DNA from: Streptomyces filipinensis
GTDB lineage: Bacteria > Actinomycetota > Actinomycetes > Streptomycetales > Streptomycetaceae
DNA length: 64,000 nucleotides
Assembly (NCBI RefSeq): GCF_014649495.1
Contig: NZ_BMTD01000010.1
Location: 75,067 to 139,066 of the forward strand
Direction of reading: 5' to 3'
Below are positions 8,638 through 16,561 of the stretch, in pieces (position 1 is the stretch's first letter; each line of letters begins with the position of its first letter). The notes beneath the pieces are model-generated. The model was not told where the DNA came from. It made no database searches and saw only the letters and a program-made list of their open reading frames with translations. A program made the translations under genes and the position numbers.

Positions 8638-9621
8638 GTGGGACGGCGCAAGAGCGGCATAGGGGTCGCACTCGTCACGGGTGCGATGCTGGTGGGCGCG
8701 AGTGCCTGCGGCGGCGGCAGTGACAAGGCGAGCGGGGGCGACGCCAAGGCGTCGGGGAAGCCGAGCGTGAGCGCCTCTCCGTCGCCGACGAAGCCCGCCG
8801 GGCCGCCGATGCTGCTGGAGACGATCACCCCGCAGACGGGAACCACGGTCGGCGTGGCCATGCCGATCTCGGTGGTCTTCACGAACCCGGTGGCGGCGAA
8901 GGCACGGGCCACGGTGGAGAAGCACCTGAAGGTGAGCACCTCGCAGCCGGTGGTCGGCGCCTGGCACTGGTTCGGCGACAAGCGCGCCGACTGGCGGCCG
9001 AAGGAGTACTGGCCCTCCGGTACGCAGGTGAAGATCGACGCTGACATGAAGGGCATCAGCAACGGCAACGGACGCTACGGCGTGCGCAGCTACACGCACA
9101 CCTTCAAGGTCGGCGACGATGTGCGCGCGGATGTCTCGGTGACCGGCCACACCATGAAGGTGACGCGGAACAGCAAGCTGGTCCGCACCCTGTCGATCAA
9201 CGCGGGCAGCGCCCAGTACCCGACGTGGAACGGCACGATGGCCGTCATCGACAAGCAGGAGAAGGTCCACATGACCTCCTGCAGCGTGGGCATCAGCTGC
9301 GACAAGGGCAGCCCCAACTTCTACGACCTCACGCTGCCCTGGGACGTGCACCTGACCCAGTCCGGCACCTACGTGCACTACTCGACCGGCGACCCCAACC
9401 CGGGCAGCGGGAGCGCCCGCGGCTCGCACGGCTGCGTCCACCTGTCGCTGTCGGACGCCAAGTGGTTCTACGGCCAGGTCAAGCAGGGCGACCCCGTGAC
9501 CATCACCGGATCGCCCCGGGCCAAGGCGTCGGCCGACAACGGCTACGCCGCCTTCAACCTGGGGTGGGACGAGTGGCTCGCCGGCAGCGCGTCCGGGGAG
9601 GGGACGACCGGAGCGCTGTGA
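8638..9621 (+). CDS. L,D-transpeptidase lipoprotein (YkuD domain)
   Basis: Forms 3-3 peptidoglycan cross-links outside the membrane. The GTG start gives a proper lipoprotein signal: basic MGRRKSG, a hydrophobic core and the lipobox GASAC. A Ser/Pro linker, an Ig-like domain and the YkuD catalytic domain follow. The active site reads SHGCVHL with Cys266 as nucleophile, which matches the LdtMt2-type actinobacterial enzymes. An upstream in-frame ATG-type start at 8512 would add 42 residues ahead of the signal peptide and is disfavoured. Length 327 residues. Followed by a very strong hairpin at 9630-9677. Confidence 0.9.
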   Translation: MGRRKSGIGVALVTGAMLVGASACGGGSDKASGGDAKASGKPSVSASPSPTKPAGPPMLLETITPQTGTTVGVAMPISVVFTNPVAAKARATVEKHLKVSTSQPVVGAWHWFGDKRADWRPKEYWPSGTQVKIDADMKGISNGNGRYGVRSYTHTFKVGDDVRADVSVTGHTMKVTRNSKLVRTLSINAGSAQYPTWNGTMAVIDKQEKVHMTSCSVGISCDKGSPNFYDLTLPWDVHLTQSGTYVHYSTGDPNPGSGSARGSHGCVHLSLSDAKWFYGQVKQGDPVTITGSPRAKASADNGYAAFNLGWDEWLAGSASGEGTTGAL

Positions 9622-9629
9622 CGCGGTGC

Positions 9630-9677
9630 GGTGGCCGCGCCCGTCAGCGCCCGATGGCGCCGACGGGCGCGGCCACC
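9630..9677 (+). terminator. Long hairpin terminator after the L,D-transpeptidase
   Basis: A 16-bp perfect stem (9630-9645 with 9662-9677, GGTGGCCGCGCCCGTC on the left arm) whose apex folds further as GCGCC / GGCGC around CGAT. It begins nine bases after the stop codon. Confidence 0.75.
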
Positions 9678-9841
9678 GTCGTACCCGGCCCTTCAGCCCG
9701 AGGGCGGCCGCAGGTCGCCCCGTCACCGGAGGGGGACGGACCGAGGGCCGGTAGGGTGGTTCCCTCCGGGCGGCTCGACTCCCGGAGTCTGGAGACACCA
9801 TCCCCCGGCCGGACGGATTCGCGGTCCGTGGCCACCGGGCG

Positions 9842-10033
9842 GTGCTCACCCGCCGGAACCACGACAAGCGGTCCGTCGAACTCGTACGTGCCGAACTCGA
9901 CGGCACCACGTGGGCGGTGACCAGCCGCCGCCGGCTTCGGGTGCCCGGCCGAGTCGTCCTGCGCTGCGGGCAGGGCCGCGACGGCTCACTCTGGCTCCGC
10001 ACGGGCGACACATGGCTGCGCACACAGGCATGA
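9842..10033 (+). CDS. Possible small basic protein
   Basis: A 63-residue open frame with a GTG start, rich in Arg and Trp (for example WAVTSRRRLRVPGRVVL). The same frame is open upstream to a stop at 9752-9754 and reads sensibly (GDTIPRPDGFAVRGHRAV) before the GTG, so the true start could be a rarer codon further up. No clear ribosome-binding site is seen before the GTG. A strong hairpin at 10035-10081 directly after the stop is the best argument that this frame is a gene. No family recognised. Confidence 0.35.
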   Translation: MLTRRNHDKRSVELVRAELDGTTWAVTSRRRLRVPGRVVLRCGQGRDGSLWLRTGDTWLRTQA

Positions 10034-10034
10034 G

Positions 10035-10081
10035 GACCCCACCGCTCGCGGCAGCCGCGGGGCCCGCGCGACGGTGGGGTC
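10035..10081 (+). terminator. Hairpin after the small ORF
   Basis: Perfect 10-bp stem GACCCCACCG (10035-10044) with CGGTGGGGTC (10072-10081). The 27-base loop contains a further CGCGG/CCGCG pairing. Starts one base after the stop of the small ORF. It can also serve the converging secreted-protein gene on the other strand. Confidence 0.6.
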
Positions 10082-10136
10082 GTTCATGCCGGCCGCGATG
10101 CGTGGCGCCGACCGACGGCGCCCGCACGGCGGTGTG

Positions 10137-10478
10137 TCACTGGATGGTCCAGCCCACGCTGCCGACCCCCGTGCTGTAGAACGCGCAGGAGCCCGTGGAC
10201 TCGCTGTACTGCCCCGGGTTCAGGGTCACCCAGTTGCCGGAGACGTCCGGGGCCCAGCCGCAGACGATCTCGGCGCGGAACGTGACGGTGTGGTCGGTGT
10301 TGTTCTGGCAGCCGGCGATGCCGACGTTCGGATCGTTGTTGTGCACCCAGCCTTCGCAGTCGACGGTCCCCTGGGCAGCGGCGGCCTGCGCCGGAACCGC
10401 CACACCGGCGACGCTGAGAGCGAGGGCGGAGACCGTCGAGGCCAGGCCGGCCGCGAGGATGCGCTTCGTGCTGTGCAT
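10137..10478 (-). CDS. Small secreted protein
   Basis: 113 residues with a clear Sec signal peptide (basic MHSTKR, hydrophobic core, AQA cleavage region at about residue 33). The mature part of about 80 residues contains four cysteines (DCEGW, AGCQNN, VCGW, SCAFY), likely two disulfides. The ATG at 10478 is preceded by GGGGG at the right distance, and an open frame extending further upstream lacks the signal-peptide logic. Fold unknown. One of four small exported proteins between 10.1 and 12.0 kb, with this one on the opposite strand. Confidence 0.75.
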   Translation of the reverse strand: MHSTKRILAAGLASTVSALALSVAGVAVPAQAAAAQGTVDCEGWVHNNDPNVGIAGCQNNTDHTVTFRAEIVCGWAPDVSGNWVTLNPGQYSESTGSCAFYSTGVGSVGWTIQ

Positions 10479-10634
10479 GTGTACCCCCGTGAGAGCGAGT
10501 TGCTGTCTTCCTGTGATCAGTGAAGGGCACACGCGCCCAGGTGTGAACCTGAGACATCCGAGGGTGCACCTGCAACAACCAGCTCCGTGATCGGAGGGCC
10601 GGATCCCCTCACCCGGCATGACGGGCTCTGGATC

Positions 10635-10656
10635 AAGTCCCCTCGAAGTCCCCTCG
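10635..10656. repeat. 11-bp perfect tandem duplication
   Basis: AAGTCCCCTCG occurs twice head to tail in the upstream region shared by the two divergent small-secreted-protein genes. Could be a binding site or a replication slip; nothing else supports either. Confidence 0.4.
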
Positions 10657-10760
10657 AACGCACCGGAGTTGGGCCCCGGACCCGGCACATTGGGCGCCGT
10701 TTATATGACCTATTTGGCCCGAGAGTAGCCCATTTGGCGGGTGGGCAGCCTGGCAGCGTG

Positions 10761-11105
10761 ATGAGACTCAGCCGAGCCTTACCAGCTCTCTTCGCCCTGG
10801 GCCTCGCCCTCGGCATGCCCGCCACGGCCGCTGCCGACGCGCTGGCGGCCGGTCCACCGGCCAAGCTCCACCGACATCACTGCTACACCCCTGACCAGGC
10901 CCGTACCGAGCTGGACCGCCGGGCAGCGGCGGCGGTCAAGTCCGGGAAGAAGGGCCGCGTGAGGGTACCGGTGTGCGAGAACAGCGGGACTTCACGCTGC
11001 GACGCTCCCAACCACCGGCTGCTGTGCGGCCAGTGGTGCCGGGACTGCGACGGACTGGTGTGTTCGCAGCCGTGGTTCTCGGAATACCAGTGCGGCAGCT
11101 GCTGA
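10761..11105 (+). CDS. Small cysteine-rich secreted protein
   Basis: 114 residues: a Sec signal (MRLSRALPALFALGLALGM, then ATAAADA cleavage region), a short basic helix (ARTELDRRAAAAVKSGKKGR) and a C-terminal 50-residue domain in which nine cysteines include CGQWCRDCDGLVC and end in CGSC. The cysteine density suggests a disulfide-rich or metal-binding extracellular mini-domain. The start may instead be the adjacent GTG at 10758. No family recognised. It is followed 22 bases later by another secreted protein, so probably the first gene of a three-gene operon. Confidence 0.7.
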   Translation: MRLSRALPALFALGLALGMPATAAADALAAGPPAKLHRHHCYTPDQARTELDRRAAAAVKSGKKGRVRVPVCENSGTSRCDAPNHRLLCGQWCRDCDGLVCSQPWFSEYQCGSC

Positions 11106-11127
11106 CTGGGCGAAAGAGAGGGGAATC

Positions 11128-11496
11128 GTGACACTGTCATTCGCACTCCGCCGCCTGCGGACACCTGCCCTTGCGGCCGGCTTCGCGCTCGCGCTGCTGG
11201 TCGCGGTGCCCGGCAGCGCTCAAGCCGCCGGCGGAAGCTACACGTACATCACGGCGGCCGGACAGGGCTTCCGTGTCGACGAACCACAGAGCGACACCTG
11301 CCTCCCGCTCGTGGGCGGGGCCATCAGGTTCTCCAACGACACCACCGACACGGCCTTCCTGTACGGGGACTCCTCGTGCAGCGGAGGGTGGGCGCTGGTC
11401 GGGGTGGGCGCCACCTGGGACGCGCCCACCGGCGTCCAGGCCTTCGGGGTCCGTCTGGGCTCGACCGCCCTGGCCTCGAAGGGAGCCCGGTCATGA
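11128..11496 (+). CDS. Small secreted protein
   Basis: 122 residues with an N-terminal signal peptide (MTLSFALRRLRTPALAAGFA, cleavage after AQA at about residue 33) and a mature domain of about 90 residues rich in Gly, Asp and aromatic residues. Two cysteines (DTCLPL, SSCSGG) could form one disulfide. GTG start seven bases after GAGAGGGG. Its stop overlaps the ATG of the next gene by four bases (ATGA), so the two are co-translated. Function not recognised. Confidence 0.75.
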   Translation: MTLSFALRRLRTPALAAGFALALLVAVPGSAQAAGGSYTYITAAGQGFRVDEPQSDTCLPLVGGAIRFSNDTTDTAFLYGDSSCSGGWALVGVGATWDAPTGVQAFGVRLGSTALASKGARS

Positions 11497-11960
11497 CCGT
11501 TGTCCGGCACGTCGGCCGACTCGTGACGACGATGGTCGCCGTTCTCGGGGCCGTCCTCGTCCTCCACACACCGGCGTGGGCCGCCCTGGACAGCGACGCT
11601 GTTCGCTCGGGTGTGTCGACCGGGTACCGGAGCGGACTCGCCGATGACGCGTACAAGTGGTTCAGCTGGGGGGACCTGAAGGTCGGTGACTGTCACCAGA
11701 CCGGTGGGTACCTCCGCTTGTACGCGGACGGCCGCCTCACGTTCAGCGCGCGGACCTGGACGGACTTCACCCTCAGCGGCGATGTGTGGCATGCGCGCTT
11801 CGAGCTGAAGAACTCCGCGGGCCAGGGCCTGTTCACCACGTCCACCTACGACAGCCCACCCATGTGGGCCAGCAAGAAGCACGACTGGACGGCGAACGGC
11901 ACCTATGAACCGAGCGTCTACGACGCCACGGTCAGGGTGACGCAGTGGGCCTCCTGCTGA
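11493..11960 (+). CDS. Small secreted protein (resembles DUF6294-type)
   Basis: 155 residues. Signal peptide MTVVRHVGRLVTTMVAVLGA with cleavage near AWA-A (residue 30). The mature part has a FSWGDLKVGDC block, YLRLYADGRLTF and a final WASC, the layout I associate with a small Streptomyces beta-sandwich family (DUF6294), though that assignment is from memory. The start is fixed by a 4-base overlap with the preceding secreted protein. Probably acts in the extracellular space; role unknown. Confidence 0.75.
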   Translation: MTVVRHVGRLVTTMVAVLGAVLVLHTPAWAALDSDAVRSGVSTGYRSGLADDAYKWFSWGDLKVGDCHQTGGYLRLYADGRLTFSARTWTDFTLSGDVWHARFELKNSAGQGLFTTSTYDSPPMWASKKHDWTANGTYEPSVYDATVRVTQWASC

Positions 11961-12304
11961 GCCGTCCCCACGCGGCGGCGGGCCTGCTGTGCGCTGCGCG
12001 AGGCCACTTCGGCGGCCGGACGCGGCGTACCTAGGACGGCAAGCCGCCGCCCCCGAAACAGCCGGCGCCTCTCCGACTCCCGCGGTCACGAACGGAGTCG
12101 ACACACCTCCCCGAGGCGTCGGCCTTCCGGTTCTCCAGGCCCGCCGGGACCGCATCGACATCACGCTCCCTCGACGACAAGGGAAAGCCTTCTCTCCGTG
12201 AGCGTCCCCGCGCCGGGATCATGACGGTCTCTGTCGCCCGCACGCACGGACCGGTCAGCCTCTCCGGTGTGCGGAGCCGCACCCGGAGTGGGAGGATCAG
12301 GGAG
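11961..12304. other. Intergenic stretch with no recognised feature
   Basis: 344 bases between the small-secreted-protein operon and the DUF3052-like gene. An in-frame ATG at 12221 would extend the downstream gene by 28 basic residues without similarity to its core. I see no convincing gene, hairpin or repeat. Confidence 0.5.
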
Positions 12305-12658
12305 ATGTCCGTCGTCAGCAAGCTGCAGATCAAGCCCGGTCAGAGTGTCGCCGTTCTGGGCAAGCCCGACGACGTCCACCTGGAGGTCGAGGCCGCGGCT
12401 GAGGCGGCTTCGGCCGATGTGGTGCTCGCCTTCCTGGCCGGCTCGGACGACCTTCCGGGGGAGAGTGCGCAGGCGGCGCCCGCCGCCGCGCGGCGCGATG
12501 CCCTCGCCTGGGTGGCCTATCCGAAGGGCGGGCGGCTCGGAACGGACCTGGACCGCGACACCCTCGCCGCCGCACTTTCCGAGCAGGGCGTGCGGCCCGT
12601 GCGGCAGGTGGCCATCGACGACACCTGGTCGGCGCTCCGGCTCAGTCCCGGCATCTGA
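12305..12658 (+). CDS. DUF3052-like small protein
   Basis: 117-residue soluble protein. It starts KLQIKPGQSVAVLGKPDD and contains LAWVAYPKGGRLGTDLDRD and a closing VAIDDTWSALRL. This arrangement (a turn-rich LGKP loop, a W-x-YPK strand and a D-DTWSALR end) matches what I know of DUF3052, a small actinobacterial family without assigned function. ATG start overlaps a purine-rich GGGAGG/AGGGAG ribosome site. Stands alone between a small-secreted-protein operon and the choline island. Confidence 0.7.
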   Translation: MSVVSKLQIKPGQSVAVLGKPDDVHLEVEAAAEAASADVVLAFLAGSDDLPGESAQAAPAAARRDALAWVAYPKGGRLGTDLDRDTLAAALSEQGVRPVRQVAIDDTWSALRLSPGI

Positions 12659-12828
12659 TCATCTCCGGCTGCGGGGGGCATGTCCTCCACCCAGGGGTGT
12701 GGTGCGCCCGTGCCGACCTGGCGGCCCGCCCGCCGCCACCGACCGGTGAACCGGCTGCCTGGTGGGATCGAGGCGCGGGGGATCGTCTGACGGATCCTTG
12801 ACCGGTGCTGTGCGCTCCGCGATGCTGT

Positions 12829-12864
12829 GTTGCGAAACATGAGATGAGTGCCGTAATAGGCAAC
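12829..12864 (+). promoter_or_regulatory. Tandem IclR-type boxes upstream of the formaldehyde dehydrogenase
   Basis: Two 17-bp elements starting 19 bp apart: GTTGCGAAACATGAGAT (12829-12845) and GTGCCGTAATAGGCAAC (12848-12864). The outer half-sites GTTGC and GCAAC are perfect and the inner ones degenerate. Ends 31 bases before the ATG. Same layout as at the other choline-island promoters. Confidence 0.55.
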
Positions 12865-12895
12865 ATCCTGTCCCTCTGTCAGCCGAGGAGTGGCC

Positions 12896-13981
12896 ATGTC
12901 CCAGCAGGTCAGTGCTGTCGTCGCACGGAGCAAGGGCGCCCCCGTCAGTCTGGAAACCATCGTCGTGCCCGACCCCGGCCCGGGCGAGGCGCTGGTCAGG
13001 ATCGAGGCCTGCGGCGTCTGCCACACCGATCTGCACTACCGCGAGGGCGGTATCAGTGACGACTTCCCCTTCCTGCTCGGGCACGAGGCGGCGGGGGTGG
13101 TCGAGGCGGTCGGCGACGGGGTCACCGACGTGGCCCCCGGTGACTTCGTGATCCTGAACTGGCGTGCGGTGTGCGGGCAGTGCCGTGCCTGTCGCAGGGG
13201 CCGCCCCTGGTACTGCTTCGACACCCACAACGCCCGCCAGAGGATGACCCTGACCGACGGCACGGAGCTGTCGCCGGCTCTGGGTATCGGCGCCTTCGCC
13301 GAGAAGACACTGGTCGCGGCCGGGCAGTGCACCAAGGTGGATCCTGCCGCGTCGGCCGCGGTCGCGGGGCTGCTGGGCTGCGGCGTGATGGCGGGCATCG
13401 GCGCGGCCATCAACACCGGAGGCGTCGGGCGCGGCGACAGCGTGGCGGTCATCGGCTGCGGCGGTGTCGGGGGTGCGGCGATCGTCGGGGCGAAGCTGGC
13501 GGGTGCGGCGAAGGTCATCGCCGTCGACATCGACGCCCGCAAGCTGGCCACCGCCGAGAAGCTGGGCGCGACCCACACGGTCAACTCCAGGGAGACCGAG
13601 GTGGCCGACGCGGTGCGCGAGCTGACCGGCGGTTTCGGCGCCGACGTCGTCATCGAGGCGGTGGGCCGTCCGGAGACCTACCGGCAGGCCTTCTACGCGC
13701 GCGATCTCGCCGGGACCGTGGTGCTGGTCGGCGTACCCACCCCGGAGATGAAGCTGGAGCTGCCGCTGCTGGACGTCTTCGGCCGGGGCGGGGCACTGAA
13801 GTCGTCCTGGTACGGGGACTGCCTGCCCTCCCGCGACTTCCCCATGCTCATCGACCTCCATCTGCAGGGCCGCCTGGACCTGGACGCGTTCGTCACCGAG
13901 ACCATCGCGCTGGACGAGGTCGAGAAGGCATTCGAGCGCATGCACCACGGTGATGTGCTGCGCTCCGTGGTGGTCCTCTGA
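12896..13981 (+). CDS. mscR: S-(hydroxymethyl)mycothiol dehydrogenase (mycothiol-dependent formaldehyde dehydrogenase)
   Basis: Zinc medium-chain alcohol dehydrogenase of 361 residues. Catalytic zinc ligands are in CGVCHTD (about residues 38-44) and GHEAAG. The structural zinc lobe is CGQCRACRRGRPWYC and the NAD site is GCGGVGGAA. The set matches mycothiol-dependent formaldehyde dehydrogenases/nitrosoreductases: formaldehyde bound to mycothiol is oxidised to the formyl thioester. The ATG at 12896 follows GAGGAG by five bases; a GTG at 12890 lies inside that site and is unlikely. It overlaps the next gene by one base. Oxidative demethylation of betaine releases formaldehyde, which fits its place and the shared promoter boxes. 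Confidence 0.85.
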   Translation: MSQQVSAVVARSKGAPVSLETIVVPDPGPGEALVRIEACGVCHTDLHYREGGISDDFPFLLGHEAAGVVEAVGDGVTDVAPGDFVILNWRAVCGQCRACRRGRPWYCFDTHNARQRMTLTDGTELSPALGIGAFAEKTLVAAGQCTKVDPAASAAVAGLLGCGVMAGIGAAINTGGVGRGDSVAVIGCGGVGGAAIVGAKLAGAAKVIAVDIDARKLATAEKLGATHTVNSRETEVADAVRELTGGFGADVVIEAVGRPETYRQAFYARDLAGTVVLVGVPTPEMKLELPLLDVFGRGGALKSSWYGDCLPSRDFPMLIDLHLQGRLDLDAFVTETIALDEVEKAFERMHHGDVLRSVVVL

Positions 13982-14613
13982 TGGCGGGCGCCCGCATCGA
14001 ACGCCTCGTCACCTCCGGCCGGTTCCACCTCGACGGGGGCACCTGGGACGTCGACAACAACGTGTGGATCGTGGGGGACGACGACGAGGCGGTCGTCATC
14101 GACGCCGCACACGACGCCGACGCGATCCACCGGGCCCTCGGCGGGCGCACCCTGCGCGCGATCGTGTGCACCCACGCGCACAACGACCACATCGACGCCG
14201 CACCCGGTCTCGCCGCCCGCACCGGCGCCCCGATCCTGCTGCACCCCGACGATCTGCCGCTGTGGAAGCAGACCCATCCCGACCGGGCGCCCGACGGGGA
14301 ACTGGCCGACGGGCAGCGCATCCCCGCCGCGGGTATCGAGCTGACCGTGCTGCACACCCCGGGCCACGCGCCCGGGGCGGTCTGTCTGCACGCTCCCGGT
14401 CTTCGCGCCCTCTTCAGCGGCGACACCCTGTTCTCCGGCGGGCCCGGGGCGACAGGGCGGTCGTACAGCGACTTCCCGACCATCATCGCCTCGATCCGGG
14501 ACCGCCTGCTCACGCTGCCGGGCGACACCGTCGTCCACACCGGCCACGGGGACACCACCACCCTCGGTGCCGAGGCGCCGCACCTGCAGGAGTGGATCGA
14601 CCGCGGCTTCTGA
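13981..14613 (+). CDS. Metallo-beta-lactamase-fold hydrolase (likely S-formylmycothiol or related thioester hydrolase)
   Basis: 210 residues with the binuclear metal motif THAHNDHID (about residues 59-67), a downstream HTPGHAPG and the GDTLF and HTGHGD metal ligands: a complete glyoxalase II-like site. Such a gene sits next to the mycothiol formaldehyde dehydrogenase in many actinobacteria, so hydrolysis of S-formylmycothiol to formate is the natural inference, not proof. It starts on the last base of the dehydrogenase stop codon. Cytoplasmic. A weak hairpin and short repeats follow at 14628-14672. Confidence 0.85.
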   Translation: MAGARIERLVTSGRFHLDGGTWDVDNNVWIVGDDDEAVVIDAAHDADAIHRALGGRTLRAIVCTHAHNDHIDAAPGLAARTGAPILLHPDDLPLWKQTHPDRAPDGELADGQRIPAAGIELTVLHTPGHAPGAVCLHAPGLRALFSGDTLFSGGPGATGRSYSDFPTIIASIRDRLLTLPGDTVVHTGHGDTTTLGAEAPHLQEWIDRGF

Positions 14614-14627
14614 CCGCGCGATGAGAA

Positions 14628-14672
14628 GCCGGCGAAAGGCCGGCCGACGAAAAGCAGACCGGCGAAAAGCGG
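14628..14672. repeat. Three 15-bp tandem units, with a small hairpin
   Basis: Units GCCGGCGAAAGGCCG, GCCGACGAAAAGCAG and ACCGGCGAAAAGCGG lie head to tail 15 bases after the hydrolase stop. The first unit and the start of the second form a 5-bp hairpin GCCGG / CCGGC. Possibly a decayed terminator or slippage product. Confidence 0.5.
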
Positions 14673-14864
14673 CCCTGCCCGGGTGACGGCCCTCGCGGAC
14701 GGCACCGGCGGCAGGGCCGTCGGCGCACCCTCGGCACCCCTCGATCTGCCTGTTGACCTGCGCTTTCGCACGCGCTTCGGCCTGCCCTGAAAACCCCCGT
14801 CGCGCGCCGCGCAACCCGGCCTCCGCACGCCTTGACAGCGGTTCAGAGCGGCCCTCAGACTGGC

Positions 14865-14900
14865 GTTGCGTTAATCGCAATCCGTTTCGCTATACGCACC
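14865..14900 (+). promoter_or_regulatory. Tandem IclR-type boxes upstream of the Rieske ferredoxin
   Basis: GTTGCGTTAATCGCAAT (14865-14881) and GTTTCGCTATACGCACC (14884-14900), starting 19 bp apart. The second ends eight bases before the ATG, a position that should block initiation or start-codon access when occupied. Confidence 0.65.
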
Positions 14901-14908
14901 GAGGTGTC

Positions 14909-15271
14909 ATGATGATTCCCGCGTGCCGTCTCGTGGATCTGCCGCGAGGCGAGGCCCATCGGCTCCCTGTCGACCCACCGGTGTCGGTGTTCCACACCGA
15001 CGACGGCGAGCTCTTCGCCATCGACGACACCTGCACCCACCAGGACGCGTCGCTGGCCGACGGCTGGCTGGAGGGCTGCGAGGTCGAATGCCCGCTGCAC
15101 GCCTCGAAGTTCGACCTGAGGACCGGAGCCGTGGACGCACCGCCGGCCAAGCTCCCGGTGCGCACCCACGAGGTCGTCGTCGAGGACGGCATGGTCTACG
15201 TGCGGCTGTCCACCGAGGCGCCCAACCTGCCGCCGTGCGTCGCCGCCCGCCTGGCCGGGGGCCCCGCGTGA
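14909..15271 (+). CDS. Rieske [2Fe-2S] ferredoxin
   Basis: 120-residue electron carrier of the bacterial oxygenase type. The cluster ligands are visible as CTHQDASL and CPLHASKF (Cys-x-His, then Cys-x2-His). It should pass electrons from the reductase encoded next to the Rieske oxygenase at 16.6 kb. Two consecutive ATG codons (14909 and 14912) follow GAGG at 14901; the second has slightly better spacing. The stop overlaps the GTG of the reductase by four bases. Confidence 0.87.
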   Translation: MMIPACRLVDLPRGEAHRLPVDPPVSVFHTDDGELFAIDDTCTHQDASLADGWLEGCEVECPLHASKFDLRTGAVDAPPAKLPVRTHEVVVEDGMVYVRLSTEAPNLPPCVAARLAGGPA

Positions 15272-16431
15272 GGACCGTTGCCGTGGTGGGCGCCTCGCTG
15301 GCCGGTCTGTCGGCCGCGCGCTCGCTGCGGCAACGGGGGTACGACGGCCGGCTGGTCGTCATCGGGGACGAGCCGCACCGCCCGTACGACAGGCCGCCGT
15401 TGTCCAAGGAGTTCCTGGCCGGCACCCTCGGCGAGGCGGACCTGGCGCTGGAGCGCGACGACGAGGACCTCCGGGCGGAGTGGGTGCTCGGCGTCCGTGC
15501 CACCGGACTCGACCTCACCGGCCGGACGATCCGGCTCGCCGACGGCCGCGGGATGCGCGCCGACGGCGTGGTCATCGCCACCGGAGCGGCCGCCCGCACA
15601 CTCCCCGGCAGCGAAGGCCTCGCCGGAGTCCATGTGCTGCGCACCCTCGACGACGCCCGCGCCCTGCGGGAGGAGCTGACCCGGGGTGGGCGGCTGGTGG
15701 TGATCGGCGGCGGGTTCATCGGGGCCGAGGTCGCCTCCACGGCGTACGCCCTCGGCCTGGACGTCACCGTGGTCGAGGCGGCGCCGACACCGCTGGCCGG
15801 ACCGCTCGGCGAGACCATGGGCCGGATCGTCTCCGCCCTGCACGCCGACCACGGCGTACGGCTGCTGTGCGGGGTCGGGGTCAAGGGGCTGAGCGGGGAG
15901 CACCGGGTGGACGCCGTGCTGCTGGAGGACGGCCGCAGCGTTCCCGCCGACCTCGTCGTCGTCGGCGTCGGGGCGCGCCCGTGCGTCGAGTGGCTGGAAG
16001 GTTCCGGCGTGACACTCGACAACGGCGTGAAGTGCGGCTCCGACGGCCGTACCAACGTGGCCGGGGTGGTCGCCGTCGGCGACTGCGCCAACTGGTACGA
16101 CCCGCGCACCAAAGGCCACCGCAGGGTCGAGCACTGGACGGGCGCGCTGGAACGGCCCGACACCGCAGTGGCCACGCTGCTCGCGTACGGCGCGACACAG
16201 CCGGGCGCGCCCCGGCCTCCGTACTTCTGGTCCGACCAGTACGGCGTGAAGATCCAGTTCGTCGGCCATGCCGTCGGCGCCGACAGTGTGACGGTCGAGG
16301 AGGGCGCCGCCGACGACCGCAGCTTCCTGGCCGTCTACCGGCGGGCCGGCAGCCCGGTCGCCGTACTCGGGATGAACCAGCCGCGGCTGTTCACCCGCTG
16401 GCGCAAGCAGCTCAGCGCGGCCGCGGCTTGA
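15268..16431 (+). CDS. FAD-dependent ferredoxin reductase (oxygenase electron-transfer component)
   Basis: 387 residues with two dinucleotide-binding folds: VVGASLAGLSAA at the N-terminus for FAD and VVIGGGFIGAEVA near residue 150 for NAD(P)H. The VAVGDCANW flavin motif and the C-terminal reductase domain (FWSDQYGVKIQFVG) typical of Rieske-oxygenase and P450 reductases follow. It takes electrons from NAD(P)H to the ferredoxin. GTG start overlapping the ferredoxin stop. Ends 130 bases before the oxygenase gene, which has its own boxes. Confidence 0.88.
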   Translation: MRTVAVVGASLAGLSAARSLRQRGYDGRLVVIGDEPHRPYDRPPLSKEFLAGTLGEADLALERDDEDLRAEWVLGVRATGLDLTGRTIRLADGRGMRADGVVIATGAAARTLPGSEGLAGVHVLRTLDDARALREELTRGGRLVVIGGGFIGAEVASTAYALGLDVTVVEAAPTPLAGPLGETMGRIVSALHADHGVRLLCGVGVKGLSGEHRVDAVLLEDGRSVPADLVVVGVGARPCVEWLEGSGVTLDNGVKCGSDGRTNVAGVVAVGDCANWYDPRTKGHRRVEHWTGALERPDTAVATLLAYGATQPGAPRPPYFWSDQYGVKIQFVGHAVGADSVTVEEGAADDRSFLAVYRRAGSPVAVLGMNQPRLFTRWRKQLSAAAA

Positions 16432-16458
16432 CACCGCCCGCACGGCCGCCCCTTGTGC

Positions 16459-16494
16459 GTTGCACATCACACACGATGTTGCCCGATGAGCAAC
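16459..16494 (+). promoter_or_regulatory. Tandem IclR-type boxes upstream of the Rieske oxygenase
   Basis: GTTGCACATCACACACG (16459-16475) and a near-perfect GTTGCCCGATGAGCAAC (16478-16494), starting 19 bp apart and ending 67 bases before the start codon. Confidence 0.65.
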
Positions 16495-16561
16495 ATCATG
16501 CGAAGTCGCTCTTTCCCGGCGCGTGACCTGCCGACCCACGACGTTTCCCGAGGAGTGCACC

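Noticed and set aside
12221..12304. N-terminal extension of the DUF3052-like protein
   Set aside because: The extra 28 residues are basic and unrelated to the family; the ATG at 12305 has a purine-rich ribosome site.
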